64,000 bases of DNA from Telopea speciosissima. Lineage: Eukaryota > Streptophyta > Magnoliopsida > Proteales > Proteaceae. Location: contig NC_057926.1 of assembly GCF_018873765.1 (NCBI RefSeq), forward strand, positions 49,715,043 to 49,779,042, read 5' to 3'. Made by a program: the position numbers and the translations under genes. Below are positions 24,601 through 35,163 of the stretch, one piece after another; within the stretch, counting starts at the first letter, position 1, and every line of letters begins with the position of its first letter. The notes beneath the pieces were generated by a model, which made no database searches, had not been told where the DNA came from, and worked only from the letters and a program-made list of their open reading frames with translations.

Positions 24601-27600
24601 GAGTCTATTTTTGAGTTTTCTATACAAGGTTGTAAAGGGGGAAAGCATTGTACACGAATTTGAAAATTAAAGGAGTTGCTTTTGCTGCTCTCTTCTCCAT
24701 TGAAGAACCCCTTGTGTGTGATCAAGGTTTAGGTTGGTGTTTGATCCAATCGAACCACCTTGCGGTGTGAAGCCTGGGTGTTTAATTTCTGTTTGTTCTT
24801 GCTATTCCATCTTTCTTTCCTTCCATTGATTCAAGTATTGATGTGATGAATTTCCTACAATTCATCTTCTAGTAACTATTGTTCTAGTTCAGAAATTCTG
24901 GTTCTAGTTGAGATTCATACGCATCACTTTTTTTGAGATTAAGCAAACCAGCTGTTAGATCTGACTGAAATTTGGATTGAATCTTAAGAACCCTAACTTG
25001 AGAACTCAATTAAGTTTCACCCAATTCTGACCAGCCGATTGACTGCTGGAGTGAAATCTCTGTTTTACCCTTTTGCCTTGTTAAAACCCTTTTTCAGATT
25101 TGATTTTATTTCTGATTTGCTGAACCTAATAAACTACTGTTTATAGGTAATTTTCATGTCTGAAAACCTGCAATCTTTCTTCAACCTCTGAACCCTATTC
25201 CAGTAACCTATTTACCATAATACCCTCACTCCTACCCCAATAAGGAATCAACCAATAAACCTATTTTCTGTCCCCTTATTAGGCTGCAACTTTCAACAGC
25301 CTCTCCTTTCCCAACTTCTAAGTTTTAAACCATCCTTCGATAAAAGATCTTGTTTGGCTACTGGTTTGAGCAATCAAATCCAGTACTTCAATATATACTA
25401 ATATTCTAACAGACATAACATTGCAGGTCACACTCATTCTCTTAAAAGGCTAAAACATCACAGCTTAACAGCCTATCCAATAAGCAATAAGTTGTAAACT
25501 GCAAAATTGATTGGAGAAGCAGAGCAGGGAAGAGAAAGTAAGGAACAAAAACATGTAACTCTTGATTACATGAAGAAAGATGCTTGTTAAATTTATGTAT
25601 ATTCTTGTATTTGGCAAATCTTTTAACCACCAGCTTATACACACACACAGGAGAATCATAAGACCTAGTTCTCTTACATTATAAGGTCACCTCTAAATGC
25701 AAGTCATAATATAAAAACATGCCTATGTGGTCAGCAACAAAACAAAAGAAATAAGGACCACAATTCTAATTTAATAATTCACCAAAGTGAAAGGATCCCT
25801 GATAATACAATCGATAGTAGAAATAAACTATGGCAGGTCATTTGCACTAAAGAACAATCCGGCACAACCAGGAATGAGAAGAAATAAACCTGACGCAAAC
25901 CTTGCAAATGTAGTGTAAGAACTTTCTTCAAAAGGAAGAAACACCAATCTCACAACTAAACTACCTGAAAAAAGAAATGAAAAGACTCATCTAAGTACAC
26001 TAACGAAACAAAAAAGGTAGGGAATGTAAATGATGCTTAATAGGATCCATTTCAAGTAAATTTCAGTAGGTGAAAGGAAAATTCCTTCCATTAAGTCAAT
26101 AGGATTTAGAGTGTATATTAACCTAATTTGTCTACTAGTCCATACACAGCCTGGTTGTAGGGTGTATCCAACCATACAAGTATCATCTTTTCTCCTTCTT
26201 GTAGGAGCAACTTCCAGAAGGATTGACCAGTAAACAATATACACATATTTTTAAGCTGCTGATCGTAATCCGTCATCTTTCCTTTTCTGCATTCAGAATA
26301 TATGCAAGTTGATTATATATATAAAGAAGGGGGAGGGGGGAATGCATGTGCAAATGAAAACAACAGGAATACCGAATACCCTTAAAAGTCTAACTTCAGA
26401 GGTGCACAATAAAAGAATGAAATGAGAAATAAATTAATCAAAACGGAGTAATAAGGTTATCAAATAAATATAATTTAAGGAAAATATCTAAAAGAGCCCC
26501 TCAAGGATCAGCTTTAAGCCCATACTTGTTTACGCTTATCATGGATGATTTAACTAGAGACATTCAAGATGAGGCTCCTTGGTGGATGCTTTTTGCTGAT
26601 GATTTTGTTTTGGTGGATGATACAAAAGCAGGGATTAACGCCAAGATGGAGTTATGGATATCAACCTTGGAATCAAAAGGTTTTAAGATAGCCGGAGTAT
26701 GTGGTGTGTAACTTTGGTTACACTAGGACGGATGATGAGGTGGTGAAAATTGATGAGAGGGAGATTCCATAAAGTGATTATTTTAGATATCTGACCTCAA
26801 TCATAATAAAGAAGGTGATATAGAGGATAATGTTTCATAGAGAATTAAAATAGGATGGATGAAGTGAAGAGATGCGTCCGCACTCTGTAGTGTTGTGTGA
26901 TAGGCTTATTCTTTTAAAACTTAAATGAAAATTTTATTGGACAGTCATACGACCGTCTATGATGTATGGTGTGGAATGTTGGGCCATTAAGAAGCATCAT
27001 ATAGATAAACTCAATGTAGCAAAGATGAGGATGTTGAGATGGATGAGTGGCAAAACTAAGAAGGATAAAGTAAGGAATGATCATATTAGAGCTGATTTGG
27101 GAGTAACTCCGATACATGACAAGCTACGAGAAGTCATTTGAGGTGGCATGGCCATGTTCAACGGAGGCCTTTGGATGCTCCAGTACGGAGGAGTGATTTG
27201 ATTTGGATTGAAGAAACTAAAAGAGCCAGAGGCAGACCTTAAATGACCTTAGAAGAAGTGGTGACGAAAGACATGCATAGCTTAGGCCTTGTATCAAGTA
27301 TGACCTCGAATAGAGCTGATTGGAGGGCAAAGATCCATGTAGCGGACCCCATTTAGTTGAGATAAGGCTGAGTTGTTGTCATTGTTGTAGTATCTAGAAA
27401 AGCCCCTCACAAAAAGGATCTCATCCAAAATAAGCATTAATCACCTTTAAATATGAAATAAATAGAAGACAAAATCCTATTTACCACATCCCTACAGTAG
27501 CCGTCATTTGCTAACATAAGCAAACTGAATCAGACAAACATATTCTCAAAAAAAGAATTTTAGGTATCTTTTTCACTTGACCAGTCTAACAACTAGACAA

Positions 27601-30600
27601 TATTTGGAAGAGAGAAAGATTTCCAACAAGCGTATTTGTGAAACTTGAAATACAAATTTAGGGGTATTTTATCATTTATAAACATTTCAGCAATCAGAGA
27701 GCTGTGAGAACTAAGAAAGAATGAAAATAGGTTGTCTTCATGGCTTTATCAGATATAAGAATTACAAACTGGACTTTTTGGATAATATTCTTTGTTTTGA
27801 GCAGGCATTTAAAATTTAAGAGGGTCTGAAAATGGGGGAGGGAGAAGTCTAAGAGAATAATGGGACTTCAAAAGAGAAGGTAGGGGCATAAAGAATAGGA
27901 TGTACTAATAGCACATACATCATGGTCAATTTTTTACTTGGAATAATATCTGCTTAGCAGGATGGCATTGGGGAACGTTAAATGCTTAGAGATACACAGG
28001 ACTTTCAGGGGTCTCCACCTCGTTTTACTCTTTGATGGTCAATGTAATAATAAGATGAGAGATTTTTAAAATAAAAAAGTAAAGGAACTAAGACTGTTAC
28101 CAAACTTGAAGCTTTTATCTGCTTTTGAGCTATGTTAATCTTTTGTGCCTTTTATTTTCTTCATTATAAACTAAAGCGCCATCATGTAATGGATGGCCGA
28201 GCTAAAAGATCCACATCATTATTGAAACGAGTAGTTTATAAATAGATATATACCTAAAGGGGAAAAGGTCAGAACTTCTCACCAGGCGAGTGAGAAGTTT
28301 ATCTACTTTTGACTGATGTTAATCGTATGTGCCTTTTATTTTCTTCATTATAAACTAAAGCATCATCATGTATTGGATGGTCAAGCTAAAAGATCCACAT
28401 TGTTATTGAAACGAGTAGTTTATAAATAGATATATACCTAAAGGGGAAAAGGTCAGAACTTCTCACCAGGCGAGTGAGAAAAAAATAGCCCCAATATCCT
28501 AAGAACAAGCAAGCTCCATATGCAGTCTGTGATAATGCAAATACAATAACTTTTTCCTGTAAAAAGATGGATTACCATTGTGAAACAGAAGCTTTATATA
28601 AATGAGGTCAATAGGCCATCAGAAGAAAATTCAAACTGTTCCAACCAACCTACATAAAAACAGATTAACAACAAGGTCTACCAACAACCTGAAAGGAAAT
28701 ATTCCTCTGGATCATGGGGTTTATGAATTCCTCTAGCTGACGCTGCAATTGAAGGAGCTGGTCTTTATCATGCAAGGACCAATGAGTTCATATTGGGACA
28801 ATAAATCCACTGTTAGTATGGGCTACAACCCTGTGGAACATGGCACTACTTAATCAAGGAGAAGCTGCATTAAAGACATGTTAGACCCCACATGTGAAGA
28901 TTACAGATCAGCGCAAACAACCGATTGGTCGGTTGGTTGGTAGCTTGCCAGTTGGAGTGCATGCCCCCCAAGAGGTCAAGGGATTGACTCTTTTGGTTTG
29001 CATATTCTGCCAAAAAAAGGCACCCCCTCCCCCCTTGGTAGTTGTAGGATTCTGTAGGCTTGTCTTAGCCTTTCCTTTGTAGCTTAGATTAGGATAGACC
29101 CCCCAAAAAAAAGGTTACAGATCAGCAGTTCAATATCTTAACAGAACAAATATATAATTCACAATTTCATGGTATCTTAGGCAAGCTGATGTAGATCAAG
29201 GGAGGTTTCAGCACAAGTATTCACGTCAGAACAAGCCCAAATCCTAGTCTTATGGGTTAAATAAGTAGCCTAATGGGTTATATGGGCCATGGCCTTTGTA
29301 TTTTTATGTTTTTCTATTGTAATGGGCCTATTTTGAAAGCCCATATATGAAGGATAAGTGGCCCATACGAATTTAACTAGTTAGTTGTATCTAGTCCTCT
29401 AAAGTTGTGAAGTCTTTGGGATATCAATAGTTTCTTAGGTATGTCAATAGGTTAGTTTCATTGTTAGTTGTGAAAGACCTTGAAAATGTAAAGTTCATTA
29501 AATATCTTGAAAATTCCCAATGTAAATCCTTGGAAATGTAAAGGCCATTAAGTCTAGGAGAAAGTCGCAATGAGAGGCTACTGACTAGAACCCTCCCTCT
29601 ATAAAAGGGCTGCTTGTAAGCATTTTGAAAAAAGTTTTTAAGAAATTTGAATGAAATTGAGTTATACAATTCTTCTCTGAAAAATAGAGCTGTAGTGAGA
29701 TTTTGTTCCTGGTGAGAGGCTGGGGTGGTTGGAAACGTGCTATGGATGTTGAAATGGATGCTCTGTTGGATCATCGGATTTGGACTCTTACTGACTTACC
29801 CTCAGGGAAGAAGCTTGTGAGGTGTCGTTGGGTGTACACAGTTAAATATCTTCCCGATGGTTCAGTTGAGCAACGCAAAGCTCGGTTCGTTGTAAAAGGC
29901 TTTACTCAGACCTATAGTATCGATTATTTTAAGACCACCTCTCCAGTGGTCTACTTAACTAGGTAATATTCAAACAAAGTTTGATTGCAATCCAACGGTC
30001 AGATTTTCAGATATTGAAGAATCCTACTAGAACTAGGATTTTAAAGAAGAAAATCCAAAACATTGATTAAGCAGAAATAATATACAAAATCAAAATAAGA
30101 ATGACTTAGTTCAGAAAATTCAGGTTTTGAATTGAATAAGGAAACTTGAAGATCAATTTCAACATAGAGTTCTAGAACAGAGTTTGAAATCAAACAAGAA
30201 GCTGAATTGATAGAAAAGTCTTCAAGGTCTAACCAGGAAATCAATTCATCAACTTAAGATGAAATTAAGCAGAAAATAGAAATTGAGACATTCCAGCAAA
30301 CAAGTAAATCAAAGAGTGCATAATTTAGGAATTTCTCACCTGAAACTTGAAAGAGAGTGGATAGAAGAAAGGATAGTAGAACCAGTTTCTCCTCCTAAAC
30401 CGAAGGTCTGAAATCCACCAGCAGCTCACCCAGAATCCCCTAGATTCTGCTACTATATCCACAGCAGTCTCACTCAGAATCCACTGAACACCACTCCTGA
30501 ATCCACAGAAGCACAGGTCTGAAATCCACAGAATCAGCAATGCAACAGCTTCTATTCACTAGAAAATTTGATTGGTAGAGCTAAAGCATAGTTGTCAAGG

Positions 30601-33600
30601 AGTCGCCGCCTAGGCGTCCAGGCGCCTTGGATCGCCTAGATGCCATGACAACTATGTTGTAGCCCATTACGTTTATTATAGAATTAAGTAAAGCTGTCTC
30701 AGACTCAGCACAGGAAAATCCTAATCCAATTCTGACCAGAAAAGTGAAAACAAATCGCACACTGAACCCCTCCCCATCAACCAGCTGCTTTGGAGGAGAC
30801 CTAAACTGACAAGGACTTTAAAAAATAAAAGAAACTTACTTAAAATAGGACTGAATTAATTGTTTCCTAATCCAGCCTGAACTAGAACAGAGAATAACAA
30901 TAAAAATGGGAAAATAGAACTCAAAAACAAGCTAGAAATTTGAATACAACAGGAACCATCCCAGTATCCAATAATAGTACAAATCAGATTGTAAAGGAAT
31001 TATGAGTTTAAAAAAAGAGAGGGTTCTCTGAGCAAGCAGCATAGAGGAACGCACCACTGAGGTGCAGCAAAATAGTATCGCACATTAGAGGGAAACAATG
31101 TCATTTCATATTTGGATGGAGAGGAATTTTAGGAGATGGACTTCCAAATCTAGATCTTTCGACTTGATTTGGAAGGACATCTCCTTCGAAGTTTCCTCTA
31201 AGATCAGCACTATTCCTCACCGGTCCCTCATGGATACCCCAAGGAACAGGCACATTGTTGTTCCCTTGGGTCTGGATAGTAGTATGTTGCAGTCCCCTTC
31301 TAGTTTAAGGAGGACTTGACTCTGGTTTTCTTTCTTCCCCCCCCCCCTCTTTTCTCCTTCCGGCCCCCTCCTGGGGTTTGGTAATACTTATTTATTCACC
31401 AAAAAAAATGTCATTTTATGTGAAGAGGAGAGAGATAGACACAGAGATGCTAGCGTACCCTACCCCAGCGGCTCAAAAAAAGCATTTCCCTTGAAAGAAA
31501 GGCTGCAGATTCTGTTGCTCATCTATCATATCAATCCATAATACCAGCACATAAAAAAGATTGATTACCAAATGCTTCGAGCTTACCATGTTAGTCTGCT
31601 TGGCAATGAGGAAGTAGAGTGTCATGCAACGCGAAAGAGTTGCCACAGTTTCAACAATTAGACGCAATTCAAGGAGTAGCAAATTCTGTGAAAGAATGTA
31701 TAAGGGTTCTGCCAGTGGCTCTAACATGCATGCAAATCCTGCCATATAAAATCTTAGATCTCATTTAGCAAGTTTGGACCTCAGGAAAAAAAATTACAAT
31801 AGTTCCCCAGAATGTACCAAAGTCCATAACGAGAAGAGGAGGGGCATAACACAATAGGACGGGGAAATTAGGAAGTACCATGAATCAAGATAGCTTGTCC
31901 GTAGGAATCAGTGAAGTTTAGTGCCTGCCACCAGAAGACAGATATGCATGCTACAAATGTAAAAAGAATTCCTATAGGGAAAGTCATCCATGCTACTTTC
32001 AATAGCTTTGCAGCATTTACTTCCATTTGTGCACTATCACTGAAAGAGAAGAGTAGTATCTTTTAAATGGTATATAATAGTACACAAATGGATAAATTTA
32101 TGAATATTTTATTTTAAAAAATGTCAGTAGTTTGCATAAAGGGAATAGCAGAGCAAATGATACAGATGCAGCGTAGGACAGTACAAAGTACAAACCGCCC
32201 AATGTCTCCTACCTAGCAAATATGTTAGAATAAGAATCAATTGACCCAGACACTCAAAAACATTAGCACTGTCAAAATTCTCATATGGCGATAAAAAGGT
32301 AAAAAAAATGGTCCAGAAAAGGTCTCTTTGTCCAGTATCTATGATCAAACAACAAGGTTTAATGTGACCTAAGAGCCAATCCTATCGGACCAGTCAAGTG
32401 GTAAACTGGTAGTTCATCTGTACCACAAATGATTCCCATTCAATTATGGGTTTTAGTAGGTGTAAAAATCAGCCAGTCGACTACCCTAAAATTGAAATAT
32501 CCAGCTGCAAAGAAAGGATAACTTGATGCCCTCTGAACTTATCATTAATGTGCCACATGAAGATTCACTAACACAAATGATGTATAACATGGTGAACCAG
32601 TAAAAAAGTAATTGATTATTAGCATATCAAAGCCATGTGAGCACTCCTTCAAATGGCATGACACTACCTATAAAATATTGATGTCTCTATATGCTTCTGC
32701 CAGCAGTGGTACACAATGTGCCAGGGAAAAAAAAGAACCAAGGACGGCAACTACACTACCTATGTTTGAGAATTTTAATTTTTGTTTGCATAGAGGTACC
32801 TGCACTTTAGATAAAGAACTAGGCATTATAATCTTTCCAAACCATAATTACAAAACTATAAAGGAAAAACAAATTTGTTCTTAAGGATTGGCTTTAAGAG
32901 AAGGAATCTCGGGAGACTTTTATTAATAGTATCTTCATCATCCTTTCCCTCCTGTCTTCATTATCATCTCCCTTTATTCATTCCAATGAGGTCCACTAGT
33001 TCATCTTTTATTTCTGTTCACAATGAAGGTTGTTTTTTCTAGTGTTAATATCTAATTTTTATGATAATTTAATATCTCTGTATTCCCACGCCATGATTTC
33101 CAGACATTAATTTGACGACACCGATACTAGGTACTTAAACTATGTACATGGGTAACACAGAAGCAGACAATTAAAACGTGGCAATTTATTATGAGATTGG
33201 ATTTATCATTGATGAGTTACACAATGGTCTCCTAATGGCAAGGGTTGCACAAATTTCCAAATCTATACAGAAGGAACTCAAGTTACTACCTGGCCAATTA
33301 AACTTTAATAATATTCTTTTTTCGGGTTTTCATGCTTGTTCACTAATTTCTAAACCGTTCACCCTGTTTCTAGTTTACTAAAAATCTAGCAGCTTTTACA
33401 TGTTAAATTTTAAACTTGAATCCTATAAGTTGGACTAAGTGCAATAAGTAGACCACTAGCAACCAACATCGATGATGATAAGGTGGGATATATGAATGCA
33501 TTGAGAAAAGAAATAAATTAAGTAAATGAACAAAACCAAAAGCAATAGCTCAGAAGTAAATATAAGAAACATGTCTGAACCAAAACTGTCAGAAAACCAA

Positions 33601-34567
33601 CAAGCATAAATAAATGGCATTACAATCGAAAAAGAAGATATAAATAATCACATAAATATATGCAGAAAGAAATTACCATCTAATATCTGCCCTCATGCAG
33701 GCTCACCGAAAGCCCTCCCTACTTAGAAACAAGATAGACGTGACAAAAAGATGAAATTGTACTGCATAAAGCTGTCATTATAAAGAAATGATTTAAGAAC
33801 CCAAAGCAAGTCCTAACTCATTAGGACCCAAATTAACAGGAGACAGAAAGCAAGAGAATCAATAGAAATGATGATTTAAGGTAAAGAAGTCAGAAGTACG
33901 CATCAGAGTATTCCATAGAACAATGGTAACCAATCAAAAAACTCCAACATTCATATAACGAAGCCAGGGCCAGTTCAATAAATTAGATAACTTTACCTCA
34001 AGACTATTAAAAAAATGAATACAAGGGCTCATGTTAGGGTTCCATCAATAAGAACAAAAAACTTACAAAGGGAGGGGAGGGGAAGTAGCCAATGAATAAG
34101 AATGCATGTCCCCTGTTTAGTTACGGTGAATATTACCCAAATGGACCACTGATATTCACTTTGAGCATTTATCAACACTGAGCGACAGATCAGGCTACTT
34201 CCCGGTTCCCACAGTGCAAAAACTGAAGAACTCCATATTTTGCTCAAACTGAATTACTGAGCTGTAATTGTACTTTCAAAACAACAAAGAGAGAAGAAAA
34301 AAAAAGATACTGAATTTGTACTGGTAGATGCATTGCTGTGATAGAACTAAATCAACCAAATCACTAATAAACAGAACTGAGAAGTAACAGAGGTTTTTTT
34401 CTTTTTTTCCTACCGCGTAGTCCTCTTCCGTTAGGTGTCTCACGATCCACGTATTGAAAATAAAAGGGATTCCTCTCGATAAGAACTGTGTGGCTGAGTT
34501 CCCAAACATGACAGAAAAAGATTAAACCTTGTGATTAGTAAAAGAAAGTTTTGAAATCATGCAAAAG

Positions 34568-34598
<31 letters not shown>

Positions 34599-34699
34599 AG
34601 ATTAATGCGAAACTAACCCAACAGATACTTGAAAGTCCGGGCAAGTGTGGTACCATCACCATTTCCGGGCTTTGAAGGTCTTAGAGATTCGTTCGACAT
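18664..34699 (-). CDS. RFT1: RFT1-like protein, dolichol-oligosaccharide pathway, 14 exons placed
   Basis: RFT1 is an ER multispanning protein needed for making the lipid-linked Man5GlcNAc2 donor of N-glycosylation; whether it is the flippase itself is disputed. Exons (minus): 34618-34699, 34414-34493, 33677-33771, 31879-32039, 31587-31738, 28467-28556, 26123-26286, 25890-25964, 21918-21989, 20336-20473, 20024-20179, 19380-19432, 19069-19247, 18664-18724. All joins are GT...AG and phase-consistent except exon 6 to 7. Recognised words, in order: [123 protein letters not shown] and C-terminal [12 protein letters not shown]. About 518 codons are found, near the family's usual length. Two defects are visible: an in-frame TGA at codon 77 (33703-33705), and a 3n+2 nt coding segment missing between exons 6 and 7. 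It may be a damaged allele, a recent pseudogene, or rescued by splicing. Confidence 0.9.
20790..21085. other. RFT1 intron 9 sequence, unremarkable
   Basis: Between exon 10 and exon 9 of RFT1. I see no coding or repeat signal apart from what is listed separately. Confidence 0.4.
21086..21570. repeat. 242-bp tandem duplication in an RFT1 intron
   Basis: GGCTTCTGGCAGATTCC starts at 21086 and again at 21328, and the two units remain about 97 percent alike to a (GT)n run at their ends (GATGGTGTGTGTGTG near 21313 and 21555). The GT run at the junction suggests slippage or unequal exchange as the cause. Confidence 0.9.
21681..21855. repeat. MITE family M1, copy A (partner at 63531)
   Basis: The ends GTACGCCACCCTGTCGCACA and TGTGACCGGGTGGCGTTC are inverted repeats, and internally GCACGTCACCCCTGTGCCC pairs with GGGCGCAGGGGTGGCATG. 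The whole 175 bases fold back. It is GC-rich within an AT-rich intron, so it stands out. The copy at 63531-63704 has the same ends and length. Confidence 0.82.
22107..22236. repeat. Fold-back MITE, 'CCTCTGCC...GGCAGAGG'
   Basis: ACCTCTGCCATACTGCACACC at the left end is matched by GGTGTGC...GTACGGCAGAGG at the right end, with inner GGCCACGTGTGCCAGCG and CATGACACACATGGCC also complementary. A related longer element occurs at 43832-43980. Confidence 0.78.
22240..23895. other. RFT1 intron 8 sequence without recognised feature
   Basis: This part of the large intron between exon 9 and exon 8 shows no conserved coding words on either strand. Short open readings (23147-23347, 23485-23754) have no domain features. 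Confidence 0.4.
23916..24050 (-). mobile_element. Au-like SINE with target-site duplication
   Basis: On the minus strand it starts GCAATGGTAAGGTTGCTCC, has a tRNA-type B box GGGTTCGAGTC, then the GGAAACAGCCTC, AGGGGTGGCTGCGTACATT and GACCCTCCTCAGACGCCGCAGTGG words typical of the plant Au SINE family. It is flanked by GGTTTCATTAAGATA on both sides (23901-23915 and 24051-24065), a clear target-site duplication. The last ~25 bases of the family consensus are missing. Confidence 0.9.
24190..25170 (+). repeat. LTR-like retroelement remnant in RFT1 intron
   Basis: The stretch has features of a plant LTR and adjoining leader: a long T-rich part, GAAAGCATTGTACACGAATT, AAATTAAAGGAGTTGC, then TCCATTGAAGAACCCCTTG and CGAACCACCTTGCGGTGTG. 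No coding domain is visible. Boundaries and a second LTR were not found. Confidence 0.35.
26486..27410 (+). mobile_element. 5'-truncated RTE-type LINE with target-site duplication
   Basis: It enters in the RT domain: [34 protein letters not shown] (catalytic ADD), LESKGFKI. The C-terminal part continues with [18 protein letters not shown] and [11 protein letters not shown]. The 3' UTR ends CCCATTTAGTTGAGATAAGG then CTGAGTTGTTGTCATTGTTG, the usual RTE tail. Flanks TATCTAAAAGAGCCCCTCA (left) and TATCTAGAAAAGCCCCTCA (right, about 27390-27408) form a slightly diverged target-site duplication, partly shared with the element's own PQG codons. Frameshifts make it inactive. It sits in the RFT1 intron between exons 7 and 6. 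Confidence 0.87.
28113..28484. repeat. ~186-bp tandem duplication covering the RFT1 exon 6 splice donor
   Basis: The unit running from TATCTGCTTTTGAGC (about 28115) to CACCAGGCGAGTGAGAAG is repeated from TATCTACTTTTGACTG (about 28301) to CACCAGGCGAGTGAGAA at 28481. It includes the words TTATAAACTAAAGC and AACGAGTAGTTTATAAATAG in both units. Each unit carries the last exon 6 codons (ACT CGC CTG) plus the donor GTGAGAAG, so a second identical donor lies 186 nt inside the intron. Confidence 0.9.
28895..29170. other. RFT1 intron 5 sequence, no feature recognised
   Basis: Poly(A)/C-rich pieces occur but no family was recognised. Short readings are chance. Confidence 0.3.
29182..29700 (+). repeat. 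LTR-like block upstream of copia RT fragment
   Basis: Contains GGGTTATATGGGCCATGGCC, a TATA box (CTCTATAAAAGGGC at 29597-29610) and a downstream T-rich leader, consistent with an LTR. A related block at 58889-59140 shares its first part. The copia RT fragment follows at once, implying an internal deletion. Confidence 0.5.
29700..29966 (+). pseudogene. Ty1/copia reverse transcriptase N-terminal fragment
   Basis: The reading contains W...[53 protein letters not shown] and [11 protein letters not shown], the first conserved blocks of copia RT. The catalytic YVDD part is missing, as are integrase and RNase H. It lies within an RFT1 intron. Confidence 0.9.
29970..31000. repeat. RFT1 intron 5, mixed retroelement-like sequence
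   Basis: Words such as CAATCCAACGGTCAGATTTT, and repeated 'GAAATCCACAGAATC'-type blocks around 30410-30540, suggest LTR-derived DNA. No coding domain. The fold-back element 30587-30656 lies inside it. Confidence 0.3.
30587..30656. repeat. Small fold-back element, CATAGTTGTCA...TGACAACTATG, copy 1
   Basis: The ends CATAGTTGTCAAGG and CCATGACAACTATG are inverted repeats, and the centre is GCCTAGGCG palindromic DNA. Two longer relatives lie at 38854-38975 and 50469-50587. Confidence 0.85.
31010..31490. repeat. MITE split by a LINE insertion
   Basis: The left part (31010-31106) and right part (31407-31490) together are the reverse complement of the element at 18246-18397, with words such as GGGTACGCTAGC, AGAGAGATAGACAC and GTTCTCTGAGC. 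The interruption is the L1 fragment 31107-31406. Confidence 0.78.
31107..31406 (+). mobile_element. Short 5'-truncated L1-type LINE with 10-bp target-site duplication
   Basis: The reading [19 protein letters not shown], then [13 protein letters not shown] is the last coding part of plant L1 elements lacking RNase H. It is followed by a T/C-rich 3' UTR ending GGTAATACTTATTTATTCACC and a poly(A). AATGTCATTT occurs directly before (31097-31106) and after (31407-31416), giving exact borders. Confidence 0.92.
32040..33676. other. RFT1 intron 3, no feature recognised
   Basis: This 1.6 kb AT-rich intron between exons 4 and 3 shows no transposon domain and no conserved exon words. Confidence 0.5.
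33677..33771 (-). CDS. RFT1: RFT1 exon 3 with in-frame TGA and overlapping new splice donor
   Basis: The exon reads [20 protein letters not shown], then FR, stop, ACMRADIR, joining in phase to exon 4. The stop TGA (33703-33705) stands where the family has Arg, most simply from CGA by one CpG transition. The same change turns CGGCGAGC into CGGTGAGC. This has a perfect GTGAG donor core at 33706-33702, better than the normal donor GTAATT at 33676. Use of the new donor would remove 33677-33706 (30 nt, 10 codons including the stop) and join CG to the T of exon 4, so the frame is kept. Confidence 0.85.
34567..34596. repeat. (TA)n microsatellite in RFT1 intron 1
   Basis: About 15 uninterrupted TA units lie 20 bases inside the first intron, close to the exon 1 donor. 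Likely length-polymorphic. Confidence 0.95.
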
Positions 34700-34971
34700 C
34701 TCGAATTGTTTAGAAACCTTCTCCCTCTGCAATGGCTGGCGATCAAAACCTTAAATTGAAAGCAACCCATAAACAGACAACCATTACATGCTCCCCAACT
34801 CCCTGATGGATCGACAGTTATTCTCCCGGGAAAAACCAGGGATAATTAATATAAAGGAATTTATTTTTGAGTCGTTTTGTAATTTCTTTTGGTTCCCCTT
34901 CCCTACTGTATTCAGCTCCCTCCCTCTGTTCTGTGACTGTCGAACTCATTGGGCGCTAGGAAAGTTGATAG

Positions 34972-35163
34972 AATTCTCTAATAGGGAAAAAATTCTCTGT
35001 CCGGGAGTGTGGCCTATACCAGCACTCCCATGAGTCTATCTCTCTCCTCCTTATGTGAAAAAACACATCTATCACCTTGTTTAAAGGAGAAGAGATATAG
35101 ACTTATGGGAATGCTGGCGTAGGCCACACTCCCATACAGAAAACTGCTTCCCTAAACAATCTG
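34972..35163. repeat. MITE with ~75-bp inverted arms
   Basis: The left arm (GGGAGTGTGGCCTATACCAG, then CACTCCCATGAGTCTAT and CTCTCTCCTCCTT) is complementary to the right arm (AAGGAGAAGAGATATAGAC, then TTATGGGAATGCTGGCGTAG and GCCACACTCCC). A fragment of the same family is at 35470-35515. It lies about 270 bases upstream of the RFT1 start codon. Confidence 0.85.
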
